Shown: positions 12,001-25,375 of the stretch, piece by piece
Layout: each line of letters starts with the position of its first letter
How positions within the stretch are numbered: position 1 is the stretch's first letter
Assembly (NCBI GenBank): GCA_008360955.1
Contig: LUCM01002286.1
Location: 190,066-254,065 of the forward strand
DNA from: Fasciolopsis buskii
Lineage: Eukaryota > Platyhelminthes > Trematoda > Plagiorchiida > Fasciolidae
DNA: 64,000 nucleotides
Reading direction: 5' to 3'
The notes under the pieces: generated by a model
Database searches by the model: none
What the model saw: the letters and a program-made list of their open reading frames with translations, nothing else
What the model was told of the DNA's origin: nothing
Translations under genes and position numbers: made by a program

Positions 12001-15000
12001 GCAACGTGAGGAATTGTTTGGATGCTTATGTGCCTGAACGAGTGGTTGGAAGGATGTGTTCATTTCCTAATGTTGAACTAACGGTATCACAAAAGTAACC
12101 CATGGAATGAAGTTGTTGAAAATGTCAGCTGAAAGGTAAAACTATGTAAACCATGATCAAATACGATGGAAGACGGAGAACATAAGGCCAACAGTTAAGA
12201 CGATCATACAGCATGACCCGAACTCGAATGGAAAAGCACGGTTAGCAAGAAAACACGGGTTGATTTTTTGTCGAAATTCTCGAAGACAGAAGCGAATTAT
12301 AAAGTGTAATAATCATTAAGGTCGATAAAAATAACGGTCATCTTCGCATGGGCTAAGAATTTCCCGTGATCCTGAAATTGTCTAGAAAATCGGTAAAGCT
12401 GGATATGTTTTTACTGTCCCAATCACTTTAGCATTATAGGTGTTCCGTAATTTATATGGCAGGTAAACTTCCAGCTAACGAGGTTCGGCTTGCAGATTTC
12501 GCTTCATAAAATCACTTGTCCCGAGGAGAGATTAGATCAGGTGACCTTCAGACGTGACAGAAAACTAAGTTGACCTCAAGATGCTCCAAGTATGATTACT
12601 GAACACAACAAAGACAATTGTATTACCCTTTGGAGTCAAACAGTGCAGCTGACGTTGTGATGCATATTTCGTTGTGCTAAGTTTGCTCGACGTTCCGGGC
12701 GCGTAACTAACGGGAAATTTATTTTAAGCTACACAAATCAACGGAAAATTTCATTCATTTTGCTGTGGCTGGTTGGTTTGCGTTGGCTTGGATTTGTAGA
12801 AGGAAGTTCGGGATAGATTACGTCTTTCTACGTCCAGTCACACAAAACGGGATAAGTGGAATTACCTAATGCTTACTGAATCGATACTGTACTCAAAAGT
12901 TGTTTTATAATATCAACGTTATTTTTAGTGGATGAGCATAAGATCAAGACAAGAATATTTCATAAAATATTTCATGGATATCCATGCATAATTGTACCAT
13001 AAGAAATCCTTCAAATCATTCAAAAACCCATAACAAAAACAAAGTTTTAGCAAGTTTCGAACGCTTCAGAAACTGTCAATAGTGATACGCTGAGATTTCA
13101 TAAAGTGGTTTTTTCCAAGGTAACATACGTGACACTGCGATCAATTCCTTTGGGAAAGAACATCCTCTTGTTGCATTATAGTTCACGTTGACGAACACTG
13201 CAGAACTAGGCACTAGGACATGTCGTTGTTTCTTATGATATATTCACAATCCTTTGGGGATAACCGAGGATCAATAGACGGACAAAGCAGGTCAAAGACC
13301 ATCAGTTTCTGCTAAAGGCGGGATCTACCGTTTCCGTGCAATCGAATAGAGGAGCATAGTACTTACTTGTGAACAAACACATGATTGCACATTCAACTGA
13401 GGGAGTGGGGGCAGCCTGTACAACTGCTTCGTTGGACTGGTAGATGTTTTACGGCTGCACCACAATCTAGGAACACCGATATTTGTCGAAAAGATAGCGA
13501 GGTTTCCTGAAATATCCAGTTCTGCGTAATTGGTCTAACCATGCATACCTAAGAAAAGACAAAGTTATTTATCCGAAATTGGTTTTATCAATTACACTGA
13601 TTAGCTTAATCCCCCTTACCTTGCCAGCTTTATCTTGATCGGATGCCTTTGCGCCAATACTCTTTCATTCCTATACCATAGGATACATATGAATATGTAC
13701 ATGTATTCACAAATATAAAGCACATCTACTAACTTAATGCAATGGAATCATGGCGAAAGCGGACAGCGGTGAATAAGACCAGAAATTAGAAGCTCCAATT
13801 GTTTCCATAATCAACTTTTTCATGCCGTTACTACTGTACCACATCTATGACTATCCATTTTTATCCATGGATCAAAAATAAAAGTAGGATTTCGCCTCAT
13901 CATTTGGAATTTCTATACATGAAGACACCAGAACGGAGAAGTCTAAATATGGAAAAGAGGTGAAGAATGAGAAAATCCCACGGAAAACTCTCCCTAGGGA
14001 CAACGATTCGTACTGAGTAGCAGCGTATCTAGAAATCTGTCACCAGCATCAAAATATTTTCTAACAATGAAATAGGCAAGCGTATCTTTGTTAGTTTCAC
14101 TGCAAAATGCGAATTATGCTACAAATTTAAAAATAAGAATAAAACTTCACTTTTTAGGCCCGGAAAAGAATACTGGGAAGAAGCAAAGCAGAGGCATGAG
14201 AATGTATGATGTAATACCCTAAAGAGCAAGTGTACAAAGTTACTGTGAACTTTCTTGGAAGGAAGGAAGGAAAGACGACAAGAAAAGTCTGCACATCAAG
14301 CGAAACACTTATTTAATATTCTTCGACTAGAAAAGTTTGTGCGTCAAACCCTATCCGAAGTAGCAGGAGGAAGAATCCCTTCGGGAATGTTTGCCCTTCA
14401 TTGCTAGAGATGGTAGATTGCTAATTATAGGTGAACATCTGGAAGCACATCAAAGAATAAAGAGAACTCCAACGAGTTTGTAACATTTACTAACAGCGAC
14501 TGAGTAGGTCACTGACCAAGTCCATTCGAATTCTCTTGCAGACAGATAAGACTGTCGTAAACATTGTAAGGACAGCAAAAATCAACGTCATTGGTATGTT
14601 TTCAACCAATGAAATTTTAGCAAACAGGGCGCTTGTTGCCATAAAGAGACAATTAAACCGGAGACAGAATGGCCCCTTTAAAATCCCCTGAGTTAAATGG
14701 AGGGAGTGATGACTTTTTCACCGAAAGAAGTAAATTGAATGCTGTTGTAGGACTAGTCACGTAAGACATTCAAAACACTTGGACCAGTGCCGCTTTTCGT
14801 GGAAGATTTGACTTCGATCAAGAGGGTAAAGGGGGTTCGTGCAGTCAGAAAAATAAGCCTTACTAGAGCAGGTCTATGAGCAAAAGAAAAAGTACCTGAT
14901 TAAAAAATATAGCAACACCAAATGCAACACCAAATGTAGGTTGCGAAGGTTTTGGCGTCAACTGAAGGAGTTATGAATCTGGACTTTGGTTAAAATACGG

Positions 15001-18000
15001 CTAAGATGGAATATCGAGAATCGCTTCAAAAGATCTGCTGGGTGCGATTTGTCTTATAATTACAGTAACGGTCTCCACAGTGCAATTCGCTTCTAAATAC
15101 AGCGTTAAAACAATTTAGTCAGACAGTTTTAAGCGACCGAAAGAATGACAGCTTCAGAATTTGTCCATGAAGACACCAGACCGCGTCAAAAATAGCATCA
15201 GGGATTTCGCTTAGATGAGATCTTACCACAGATTATCATATGGTTTCCAGTTGTAACTGATCTGTACATGTTCCCCGCTGTGAGCTACCATGAATGGACG
15301 ACAGCTGAAATTTCACTAAATAGGTATTCACCAAGGAATGTCAAGAAAACCGTGTTCATGAAATACAAAACCAAACCTCTTTGCGACGAAGCTTTTGAGC
15401 TTTAGGTTTTCTTTTTCGTACGTGAACAGCTGTTTAGGAAGATTCCATGCTCCAGTGTTCACCACCCTCCTACGATCCTTCTCCTGTCACCGAATAGGAG
15501 TTCAGTCGAGACGTTAAAGGTGTTCTATCTTCCCTCTTGATTGCCTGTTGTTATTCGATCAGCGAGTGTAACCATCGCAAAACGAAAACCGTTATTTGAT
15601 TTGGTCGTACTTTTTCATTTACGCTTCTGAAAGACCTCCCGTTTGGTCACCAGCTGTCACGTGTATTTCCTGTTTATTTTGAAGTACTTGAAGCTATAAC
15701 ATACGGCAGTCTCATCAGGGTGCCGAATGTTGGATTTAGCCAAACCCACCTACGCACACATTTCTGCCAACTAATTATCGATGAAAGAAAAGTGCCCAAA
15801 TTGGCATCGTGGTTGATTGATTAGTTTATGTCGAAAAGCTCGCCCGAGATCAAACTCACACAGCTTTCCACACGCTCCTGTCCATACACAACAGTAGTAG
15901 ATTCTAATCCGAATGCAGTATGAATAATACGAGCTCGTGCAGCTTGGGTTATAATGTTTCTTGTCACAGAGAAACTTCGGCTGATGATCACAGGAGTAAA
16001 CAGTGTTCCAAACCATAATTTCAACTATAAAAACCACGGCTGACAATCCGCTGGTGGTATAGAGCAATTCACCGGCCTAAAAATACGTTATGAAAACAAA
16101 TGTTTATTGACTAGTAGTTGTGGTACTATGTCACCTTTTTAACAATATTAACTGGGACTGCATTAACGGCTAAATTACTATTACCGATATATGCTAAGGA
16201 GAACCAAGACCGACTGTTTCATCTAGCTCACAGCGGAAGAAAACGACAAGAGGAGTAAAAACGGAAATGCGTTTTTCTTTGGTGTTGACTCTCCCGAGGT
16301 GCTTTACGTCATCTCTGATCATTGGTGGGTAGAACACTTCCTGCTTGTGAAGAACCACATCAAAAATTCGACAAAGCAACCCTGTCTAGAAAAGAGCAAG
16401 TTAGGTCACAGTGTTCCAAATTCGTAAAAAACGAGTGATAGGGGTATTTCTGGTCGCACACCTTCTGAAAAGTCCAACAAATCAGTTGGCCCTGTTCCGT
16501 TTGTACGGCTATCCTAAAATAGAACCCGTGGGAAGAGGGAAAGTTGGAAGTAGCTGAGTTTCAGAAGTGACTAAATCTCCAGAGCAATAGGCGTGCAAAA
16601 TAAATGGTTAAGTGCATCCCGAAGTAAGCCCTTGTACTATTAGTTTGTCTTCATGGTCTTGCCACAGTAAAAAATGGATTTATCTGGTAACTAGATACGA
16701 TACCGTCTCTTGCGTTATTTAAGAATCATATCATTACAATTGAACGTTATGTCGCAAATATTCAACTGGATAACATGGCAATTCCAAAGTACAATTGAAG
16801 TGGTTGCCAGATTTTCCTTCTGACCGTCTTCGTATTAAGAAAACGAACATCATTTTGCTTCCTGTTTTAGAGAACCAAGGTGCGGGCCGTGTGATACAAG
16901 GGGATTTCAGTGGTTCTTTAGTGTTTCTGATTCGCACGGTGATTCGCTTTTGCTAGCATGAACTGAAATTTGCACGCACAATTATAAAATTATGAAAACC
17001 AAATTTCCATTTCCCGGTCTTCCGACTCTTTCCAACCATTTTGACATTGTCCTAATTCAGATCGAGAAATAACACAAGGAAGCGACTATGATATTTTTAA
17101 TCAGAATGGAAACTCCAACTATATTTGCCGCTAAAACCAGTTTTGTGTTCAAAGAATCTCGAATTAAATGAAACTAGTCAGTTTCTATTCGTTGCAATTA
17201 ATGCACTTGAGCATGTCAGGATCAAGGCTTATATGACTTTGTAAAATTGATTACGTTCATACCAAGCAGCGAGTATGCAAAAGTTAGCGAAAAATCGTCA
17301 GACGTTAGCCGGATTTTGTGAATACACCTTCAATTTATCTGAACTGGAAACCATTGGGTTTTCATAGCTTTTTTAGTGTACAACCGATGCTCTTTTATCC
17401 TGGAATCGAATTCTTTGATCACATGCACATACTTTCACGAAGATTCATTCTCCACCGAGGTTGTGCCTGGTCAATCCCAAATGACCAGTGTTTCGCCTAT
17501 CCAAGTTCCGTAGAGTTCATCCTTTGAACTGATTCTTGAAAGATTTCCTCCCAATTCAATCTATTTGACAATGAAAGCCAAGGTTGTTGGAGTGTCACTG
17601 CTCAGACAGTGGAAATCATATATGTGTTTCGTATCACATCAATGTTCATAGTATAAATTTTGACTTTTAGAAAATTCTACTGAAAGGATTCTGATTCAGA
17701 ATGAATTAAAGTAAATATCGTTGGCATCTTGTGCAGGTATGGGAATTCTAACGGCATGCTGGAAAATTAAAAAGGGTAGGTTAGTATAACCTCTGATCAT
17801 TCCTCGTAGACAAGACATGTAGTCAGTTGGGTGGTTTTATGCTGGCAGGCCATCAATTGACTCGTCATGTTTTTTCTTGTCATGCAACCGCTTCACAAAC
17901 TTTTCTGGCCGCATATATTTTAATTATTTTATCAAACAGGTCTTAGTGCCCTTGTTTGCCAGAGCTAGGTTACTTTCAACCTCAACAGCAACCGTGAAAT

Positions 18001-19845
18001 GATTGTGCTTCGGGAATGCATCACCAGTGGCTTTTTCGTTTCACTTGTGCCTGAAAACAAATATTTTTGTTCGAATATCTGTTTCGACAAGTTTGTATTT
18101 CCTATCCTTATAAACAAATCACAAAGCAATCTATCGATCAGCGAGAACCAACGATACAGTCTCTTTTGATTTTCAAATTTTTCCCCCAATTTCAATTACT
18201 CGTACTACGCACTTCTTGGAGTGTTTGTCATCTCGTTTCGTAAGATTACCACTTCGTTTGTGCCGCGTAGGTGATTGAAATCCACAGATGTGTTGGCATC
18301 CTACCCAGGCCTAATGATCGAGGTAAGGTCCATCATCACACAGTGTGTGGTTCGCGTGTGGTAAAGTACAAGGTCTACGCCAACGTATAATTTGAGCAGA
18401 CTGTTGATAGAGCGATATTTTTCTGTCGAGAATTCGAACACGGAAATCAGCAACTTTAGCCTGCACTATATGCTCCCACTACTCTCGACCCTCAGACGAC
18501 TCTCATCGAATAACTTGTATCCTGCGTCTTTGTGCCTTTGTGCGAAATTTCCACTTTTAAAGCAATAGTTAGTTCACTGCTTATAAACGCTAGTGTTGGC
18601 CAAAGAGCGCACTGGTAAGAGTGCAATCAGTTGATTCGAAATACATCTGGAACTGTTATTCGTGTGAAATAGAAGGCGATACCTTGATTAGGGTGAAAAT
18701 CTACTGCGGGTAATTTGACAACATCATGTGGTTGGAGTTTATCACCCCAGATTAGGAACAGAAACACACCGTCCGAAATGCATCGTCTACTCAGACGTTG
18801 TCACGGGCAACATTTGCCAACTTCTAGTTTGATTAGTTCCATAAACGAACTATACCAACAAAAAATGACAAAATTTGGCTAACTCCCGGGTCACATTGAA
18901 AATCGAACGTCTATATGCAAAAAACATTGTTCCATCAACGGCTACTCCTGTTTGTCCAGATCTTTTAGATGACAGTTGTGCACTTGATTGATCACTGGTC
19001 GGGTTGAAGTTCGATGTTTAAAAACAAACGACTAACTGCACTCTACTACTTTGGGATGGCGTTTACTAGTCATCCTTAGCCTCACACGATGCAGTAGTAA
19101 ACTTTTCCTCACAATACCTCGTCACATCCAATCGACCGTTGAATATGAGCCTTCATGGCAGCCAATGGTCAACCCGGTGAACAGTTTCTAATTGTATGAT
19201 CTATAAAATCAAAATTAGGCACAACTGAAAATAAATCTTGGTTTGGTGACATTGATCTGACATGGATTTCGTTGGAATTGCGCATATTTCAGTTTCGATT
19301 CGATTCTTCCTATCCCAAAGAAAATTGTTCAATACAGTGGCAGTAATAAAGTGCGAGGAATAAGCTCGTTTACAGTTTTTGGTACTAATGTCAACAACCA
19401 ACACAGTGTGCTTCCCGACACTCCTATCACTGCTTGTATAAATAACTTCTATATCTAACTCCCCGCTGACACTTATGGTCCGGAAGAGAGCTGAACCAGT
19501 TAGCCTGTGATGTGTTATTCATCTTGTGCCGGTACCAACGATAATAAGAAACTCCCTCGGGGTGTATAGTAGAAACACAATCGTCTCTTCTGGTGTTTGC
19601 TTTGTAGATGTCTCGGAAGGCATGATCAAAAACCAGTCGCCGTAGAACTAAAGCTGAGCCCAGTTCCGCTCGTATGAGTTAGTACATCTGTTGCGAGCCT
19701 TTGATCTTGGTTTCCGGTTCACCTTGATTTTCCGAAGGACTGGACAGCCAGTAAAAGGGCCAACAAAGCATTGTGAAATATAAATATTACTGTATGAGAT
19801 AGTATGGAAAAATAATGGTTGTTTTTATTCCATCCAGACTAACAC

Positions 19846-19905
19846 TACTGCTACTAATACTAATGTTAATAGCAATAGTAATACTAATAACAATGATAAC
19901 CATAC
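19846..19905. repeat. Degenerate AAT/ACT-rich trinucleotide tract
   Basis: The stretch is built of imperfect units such as ACT, AAT and AGTAAT repeated over about 60 bp. It is an old decayed microsatellite. Confidence 0.6.
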
Positions 19906-21487
19906 TAATGTTTTCCCAATGGTTGCCTTCTGTTGCTGGATAATCAGGAGGTGATCTCAAGATAGTTCAAAAGTAATTCAAAGAATAGTGTCTCCAGTAT
20001 CACAGTCACAATTTTAACTTTGAACTCGGCAAGAACTGTCCAAGTGCATAGCACTACGGTCGTTTACCCCAAGCTTGTGGTCAGAATTTTGATTCACTTA
20101 CTTCTTCTGAAAAGACTTTTGAATTTGGACGAACTTATTTGGCAATTAGCTACCTACATCCAGCCTCAGTATTGATTCATCTGGTGTTCTCATGTGTCAC
20201 ACAATTGAAAGCTTACTGCTTGCATCTACATAGACCGTGTTTGTCCAGAGTGAAGTATTCAGCATGCCTATTTCCGCTTTCAACAGAATAAATCACCAAT
20301 TCGGTCACCGTTGTCCTACTTACAGTATGAGGATGAAACAGATAGCCAGCGACTCGGTCCTACTGGCTGCTGCTTTGTACGTGCCCTGCTGAACTTTACT
20401 GTTTGTGTTGCTCTTCAGAGTCACGCGCTTTTGTTTCAGGCCGGCCTAGCCGAAAGGACCAAATCAGACCAAATTAACGCGTCAATTTTAACGTTTATCT
20501 CAAGTGAACAACATATTCCTTGAATCAAAATGAAAATATGCGACATTCATAATTTCCCACGCATTTCAAAGTGACATGAACTTAGGTCAGGTCATAGAAA
20601 ACAGTAGGCACGTGACAAAGTACTTAGTCCAAATGTGAACATGGGTCTATGCCATAAAACTCGCTTCAGGTCAGTTTTTCTCTTAAATTCGTTGCGTTAC
20701 GAGATGAATCGTCAAAATGTAAGACTTCAGTCGGCATTTCTAAAATTGGTCTTCCAAATTTCTTTCAAATGAATCTCTGCTGATTGTCCTATTGTCCGAA
20801 TAGTACGAACTTCCTAATGAACGCGCTGAACAATTACACAAGAAATATGTTCTAGTTCACAACACTGAATCAGCCCGTTACAAATACCCTGGCAAAATTT
20901 CCAATCTTTTCCAACTTATATTGACAACTAAAGAAAATATGAAACATTTAATGGGCTGAATGTCATGTGTGTTTGCAGAGGCGCCGTCCAAGCCTATGAA
21001 CACAGTGCGATTGGATCGTCCTGTCTACCAATCTGAACTACACTTGATGCACACTCTATAATAGAACGGTATTAAACGAAATGTCCTCTCGCATAACTTA
21101 ACTTCACCAAATGAACAAATACGCGTGCAATGTTTAGATCAAGATAGTGGCTGTGACAACTGTTCACATGACCACGCATGGCAACAGTTTTCTTCGCTAA
21201 TATCCACCTCTTTGTTAGGACGGCTTCAATAGTGATTAGGGAAACTAACCTAATTTCTAACCTTCACCCAGACACCCAGAAAACGGATCACAACTTTTGC
21301 GTTATTCTGTTCTACTTCGTGCCTGCTGCCTTGATCAGTTTCCCGTAATGTTGCAGACCGCTTTCACAATGCACGCCTGAAAGCAGCAGCTTCTGCAATC
21401 AACATATCTGATATAAACACACACTCCAACATTTACACCTAATTGAGCAGGCACAAAATGGGACAGTGGCTTTTCTACCCCGGCTGA

Positions 21488-21512
21488 TTATATATAGATA
21501 TATATATATATA
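21488..21512. repeat. (TA)n microsatellite
   Basis: This is an alternating TA tract of about 25 bp with one GA interruption. Confidence 0.9.
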
Positions 21513-23003
21513 CTTGTGGGCACGTGCATATTTATGTACAATATTCCTTGTGATGCAAAATGAAAGTAGAATTTCGATGGCACAGGGAATTCGGACGAGG
21601 CGCACCCAGCTGTTGCATTCATTGCTAGAGTCAGATGTCGCACTGGTCAGTTTCTTTGTATCGAATTTGAACTCTTTGGACTTAGGTGACTGGGTCCATT
21701 CAGAAATAATGTTTTGCCAATAAATAACCCTTTAGACGATTAGTGAATCAGTTTTTTGTAGACCAGTGGGACCATACAAATTCATCCTACAGATGGTTAG
21801 AATAAAACCAGAAACTGGAAAACCATTTCATACATGATACATAAAGATAAGCGATATGATTGCTTAGCTTCCTTAAACTGGTTGGTTGTGGTGGCAAACT
21901 CGTAGAATTAACAGCATTATCTTGTTTAGAAAGGAAAACTAAACTTTTCAACCTGCCACGAGGAATTGGCCACCCATTCCAACGAAATATACCTATCGCG
22001 ACCTGGATTTGCAAGGCTTCGCTTTCTTGAGCATGGACACTATTATAGCGTGCATGCATGGCCTGATTGAGGGTTTGCTTACCCCTTGGGGGAAACACAA
22101 CGAATGTCAACGTATCTGGTCGAATGACTATTTAATCCATGGTGCAACGGAATGGAACTTGAAGGTGGACTACAACTACTCAGGTTCAAAAGACGTCGCT
22201 TTGTGGCTCATCCATTAAAACAAAGTATTCATTCTGTACTCAAAGTGGCCAAGCGACACAAATGCAATCAATTTTACTCTCGCTGAAGTATTATGATGCA
22301 TAACGTGTCATATATTATAAAATATCATGCGCTTTATTCTGGTAGTTCCGGATTGTCTGTATAGTGTCCGTTTCCAGTTGGATTTTCTTGAAAATGGTCA
22401 GGTTGCGGCAGCATCAACCACCTCCATTCAGCTGAACGAAACCAATTGAGTTCAACTAAACCGGTTTACCTTGTTGGAAGCATCGTTTGAAATGGATTTT
22501 GACGACACACGGGTCAGGACCCTGCAATTGTCCTCTCGATACATGCTACTGAGGGGTATATTTGCAGTTAATATCTTCAAACATTTGTTTCTTGTGGTCT
22601 TTTTGTTCTTTGCTTTTTTGATACTTTACTAATGCAGCTAACTCAAAATAAACCACTTATTTAGAGAAGGGAATCACTTGAGTGATCAGACAATTAGCCA
22701 CGTGTTATTGGGAAGACAGGCCCGGAGACTCCCAAGTACTGGAGATTTGACTTCCAGACAAATGATGGTGTCTTCACACTTGCCTTGAGTAGATTCATCC
22801 AGCTAGCCAGATTTTTCTTAACGCGTTCTCGAAGAATAATGCTCTACTCCAGACAAATGCGATGCCAACATTTTTTTTCTAACCTATCACCGACATCGTT
22901 ACCCATCGTTTACTAACTCAGATGAATTGGGATAGTTCTTTTCGTGCAATTTTGCTTTTAAATCAGTGAAAGTGAGAACCTATCAAAAGCCATTTTATCT
23001 TAT

Positions 23004-23155
23004 CAGGACCAAATGATGTAAGGAGTATATCGAAGAATCGATGCGCCATGTATTGGTTTTTAATTGTGAATGATATAATGTTAATAACACAGCGTTGTTG
23101 GCAGATTTAATGCGCCAACTTTTCGACTACCATGTATAGCCTTTCTCAAGGCAAG
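23004..23155. repeat. Interspersed repeat, copy 2
   Basis: It aligns with 5939-6085 at roughly 80-85 percent by eye, from TATCAGGaCCAAATGAtGTAAGGAG through the block GATGCGCCATGTATTGGTTT to the GCGTTGTTGGcAGAT segment. It then continues into TCGACTACCATGTATAGCC, which keeps the short hairpin seen at the turn of copy 1. Unlike copy 1 it does not fold back. Both are in the same orientation in two different introns of the same gene. Confidence 0.75.
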
Positions 23156-25218
23156 TTTTGCAATCAAAAAAAGAATAAATAAAGGTGACCGCAAAAACTG
23201 GCATTATTCGTTTCTTTCTGGAATTTTGTTATTGAATAAGTGGGATTTCAGATAAATCTGACCCAGTCACGAGATTCTTTAAGATCTTAATTCTCAAACT
23301 TTTCAAGCCATTATTATCCGCTTTAACTGAAGTTATTTCCTTCCTGTGGACTACGCGTGCTTAAATAATTTACCCATCAAGGGCTCCCGGTATCCACTCT
23401 GTTCAGCCGTTGTTTTAAAACAGGTGGTGTACTATTCTAGGAAAAACAGGTTAGTTTGTATTTCGTAACTAGACGATCGCCAAACACAAGAGACTAATCG
23501 GAAACACGATGAGCGTGTCTAAAAGGCATAGACTGCTCCTATTCAACTTTTACGATTCGTCTTGTCTGATCAGTTCAAGCGTTACTTCATTAATTTATCT
23601 AACCAACTGGAATTAATTCCGTTTGTATGAATTGACCTCGGATTAAAATGAGGACCTTTCTTGCGGGATCCATTGATGTAATATGCTTACATCACTGAAG
23701 GCCTATTCCTTTCTTTTGACGATGAACCCATTGGCTCAGTAGCTGTATAGCCTGAATTAAGACAATGCCGGCTAATAGTCGAAATGAAATCGTGAATGAG
23801 TGAAACTGATATCCAATTCGTTGCATTCGTTTGTTAATATTCCGATAGTATGCATTCACCTGAAAGCAGGTAGATGCAGGGCCCCAAACAAAACACCTTG
23901 GGCGTAAATCGGTGAATTGTGCAGCAATTTTAACGAATGTTCGGTAGCTGTTTTACTGATTATTACAATAGTTAAAGTAACGATATACTTGCGTAAATTT
24001 ATAAGCACTTTCACCTAAATTTAAATGGAGAATTGAATTTTTTGAACGCTATCATTCATCAAGTCGCACTCGAACCAAAACCCCTTATGTATCCTTGGAT
24101 GATGTTCACAGCATTTCTTGCCTAACGCATCCCGTCTGAATGTCAGTTAGGGATGGTAGATTATGACCTGAACACCGTAGCTGCCTTGTTATCTGAACGT
24201 GATCCTAAAGGCCTAGACAGCTTAAACAATATACGTTGTGACGCCAACCAGTAACTGTACTTTTTGTGACCACTCATCACTTCAGTTCATGTCAGTATGG
24301 ATAGGACGAAACTTTGGCTTCCACACACTCAGGAGTCCAGATCGGTGTGTTGTCGGCCCCTGTCAGTCGGTTCCATGGTAGAATCACCCTACTTCATTGC
24401 TTACATTGTAAATCTAATTGAAATTCTTCGCATAATGCACTGAGAATGACAGAGTTTTCTGTAAAACTCACTCCTGCCAGGCTTATCGTATTCATTTCAT
24501 AAGTAGTTCATTTAATCCTTTCCAAACCCAGATGGAGTTTGCTTGCATTGTTCATAGGATCAGCAGTTGGTCGCGTTTTCAGCGGGCTGAACATTTATTT
24601 TCTTGCCTACTGCGAAATCAGAAGTAGTATAAATGTAAAACGCAAACATGTGCTCTACCGATGAAGATTTGGATTTACCCGTTTGTGGCCTAATTGTCAG
24701 TACGGAGCCTCAAAATTAGCAGCGGATACCTAGTTTTGAGACATCACTGAAATTTTTTGATAGTCTAAATTTTGCTGGTACAAACCGCACTCCTTGAGAC
24801 CAAAGATCGATTATTGCCTCTCCATGATGCAATAAATCTTCCTGAGAAAAGTGCCTTCAATATAAATAGCACGTCGCCATACTGTACAGTCTATATAGCA
24901 ACACAATTGGTGGAGAATGACACATAAGTAGTTGGTATGGTTCGACGGTTTGTGCCTATGTATTAAAGACGGATGCATTTATGCACGATAAATCCGCCAG
25001 TCAGGTCCTTGTTCAAAACAGTCTATCAGATAATTTGAGGTCGAAGTAAGCGCGTTGGGCTTAGGCGCATTTGAGGTTACTTGCTTTTCTTCATCATAGG
25101 CTACTATCTAAAGTTTTGCTAATCGTGGTACTTTCGAATTTAGTTTGATTTATTACAAATCCGAGCAAGACTAGCACTAAGTCGCACAAAATGCGATTGC
25201 CTGATATCTTGGTGCACG

Positions 25219-25375
25219 AAACTATTCACCATGTCTGATCGAATTCGACCACGGAAGCTGTATGCAGCCCGTTCGTCATTGTTAGAAATCATTGGCGCCA
25301 CATATCCACCACGACCAGTTCCGGATGCAAATCCGAGATGAACGATAATGGGTCGATTACCTCGGCCACAAACCA
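25219..25375 (-). mobile_element. tRNA-related hammerhead SINE, copy 1 (complete but decayed)
   Basis: Read on the minus strand, this copy begins with a tRNA-like head: box-A-like GTGGCCGAGGTAA near 25371 and box-B-like GGATTTGCATCC near 25330. It then runs through GGTGGATATG, the position of the hammerhead core (CCAATGA in place of CUGAUGA, GAACG in place of GAAAC), GCTTCCGTGG, and a tail sharing ACATGGTGAAT with the 37.1 kb copy. The order head, ribozyme, tail matches the S-alpha-type SINEs of flukes. The core is too mutated to cleave. A 133-codon minus-strand open frame over 25140-25541 runs straight through the element and is therefore not treated as a gene. Confidence 0.7.
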
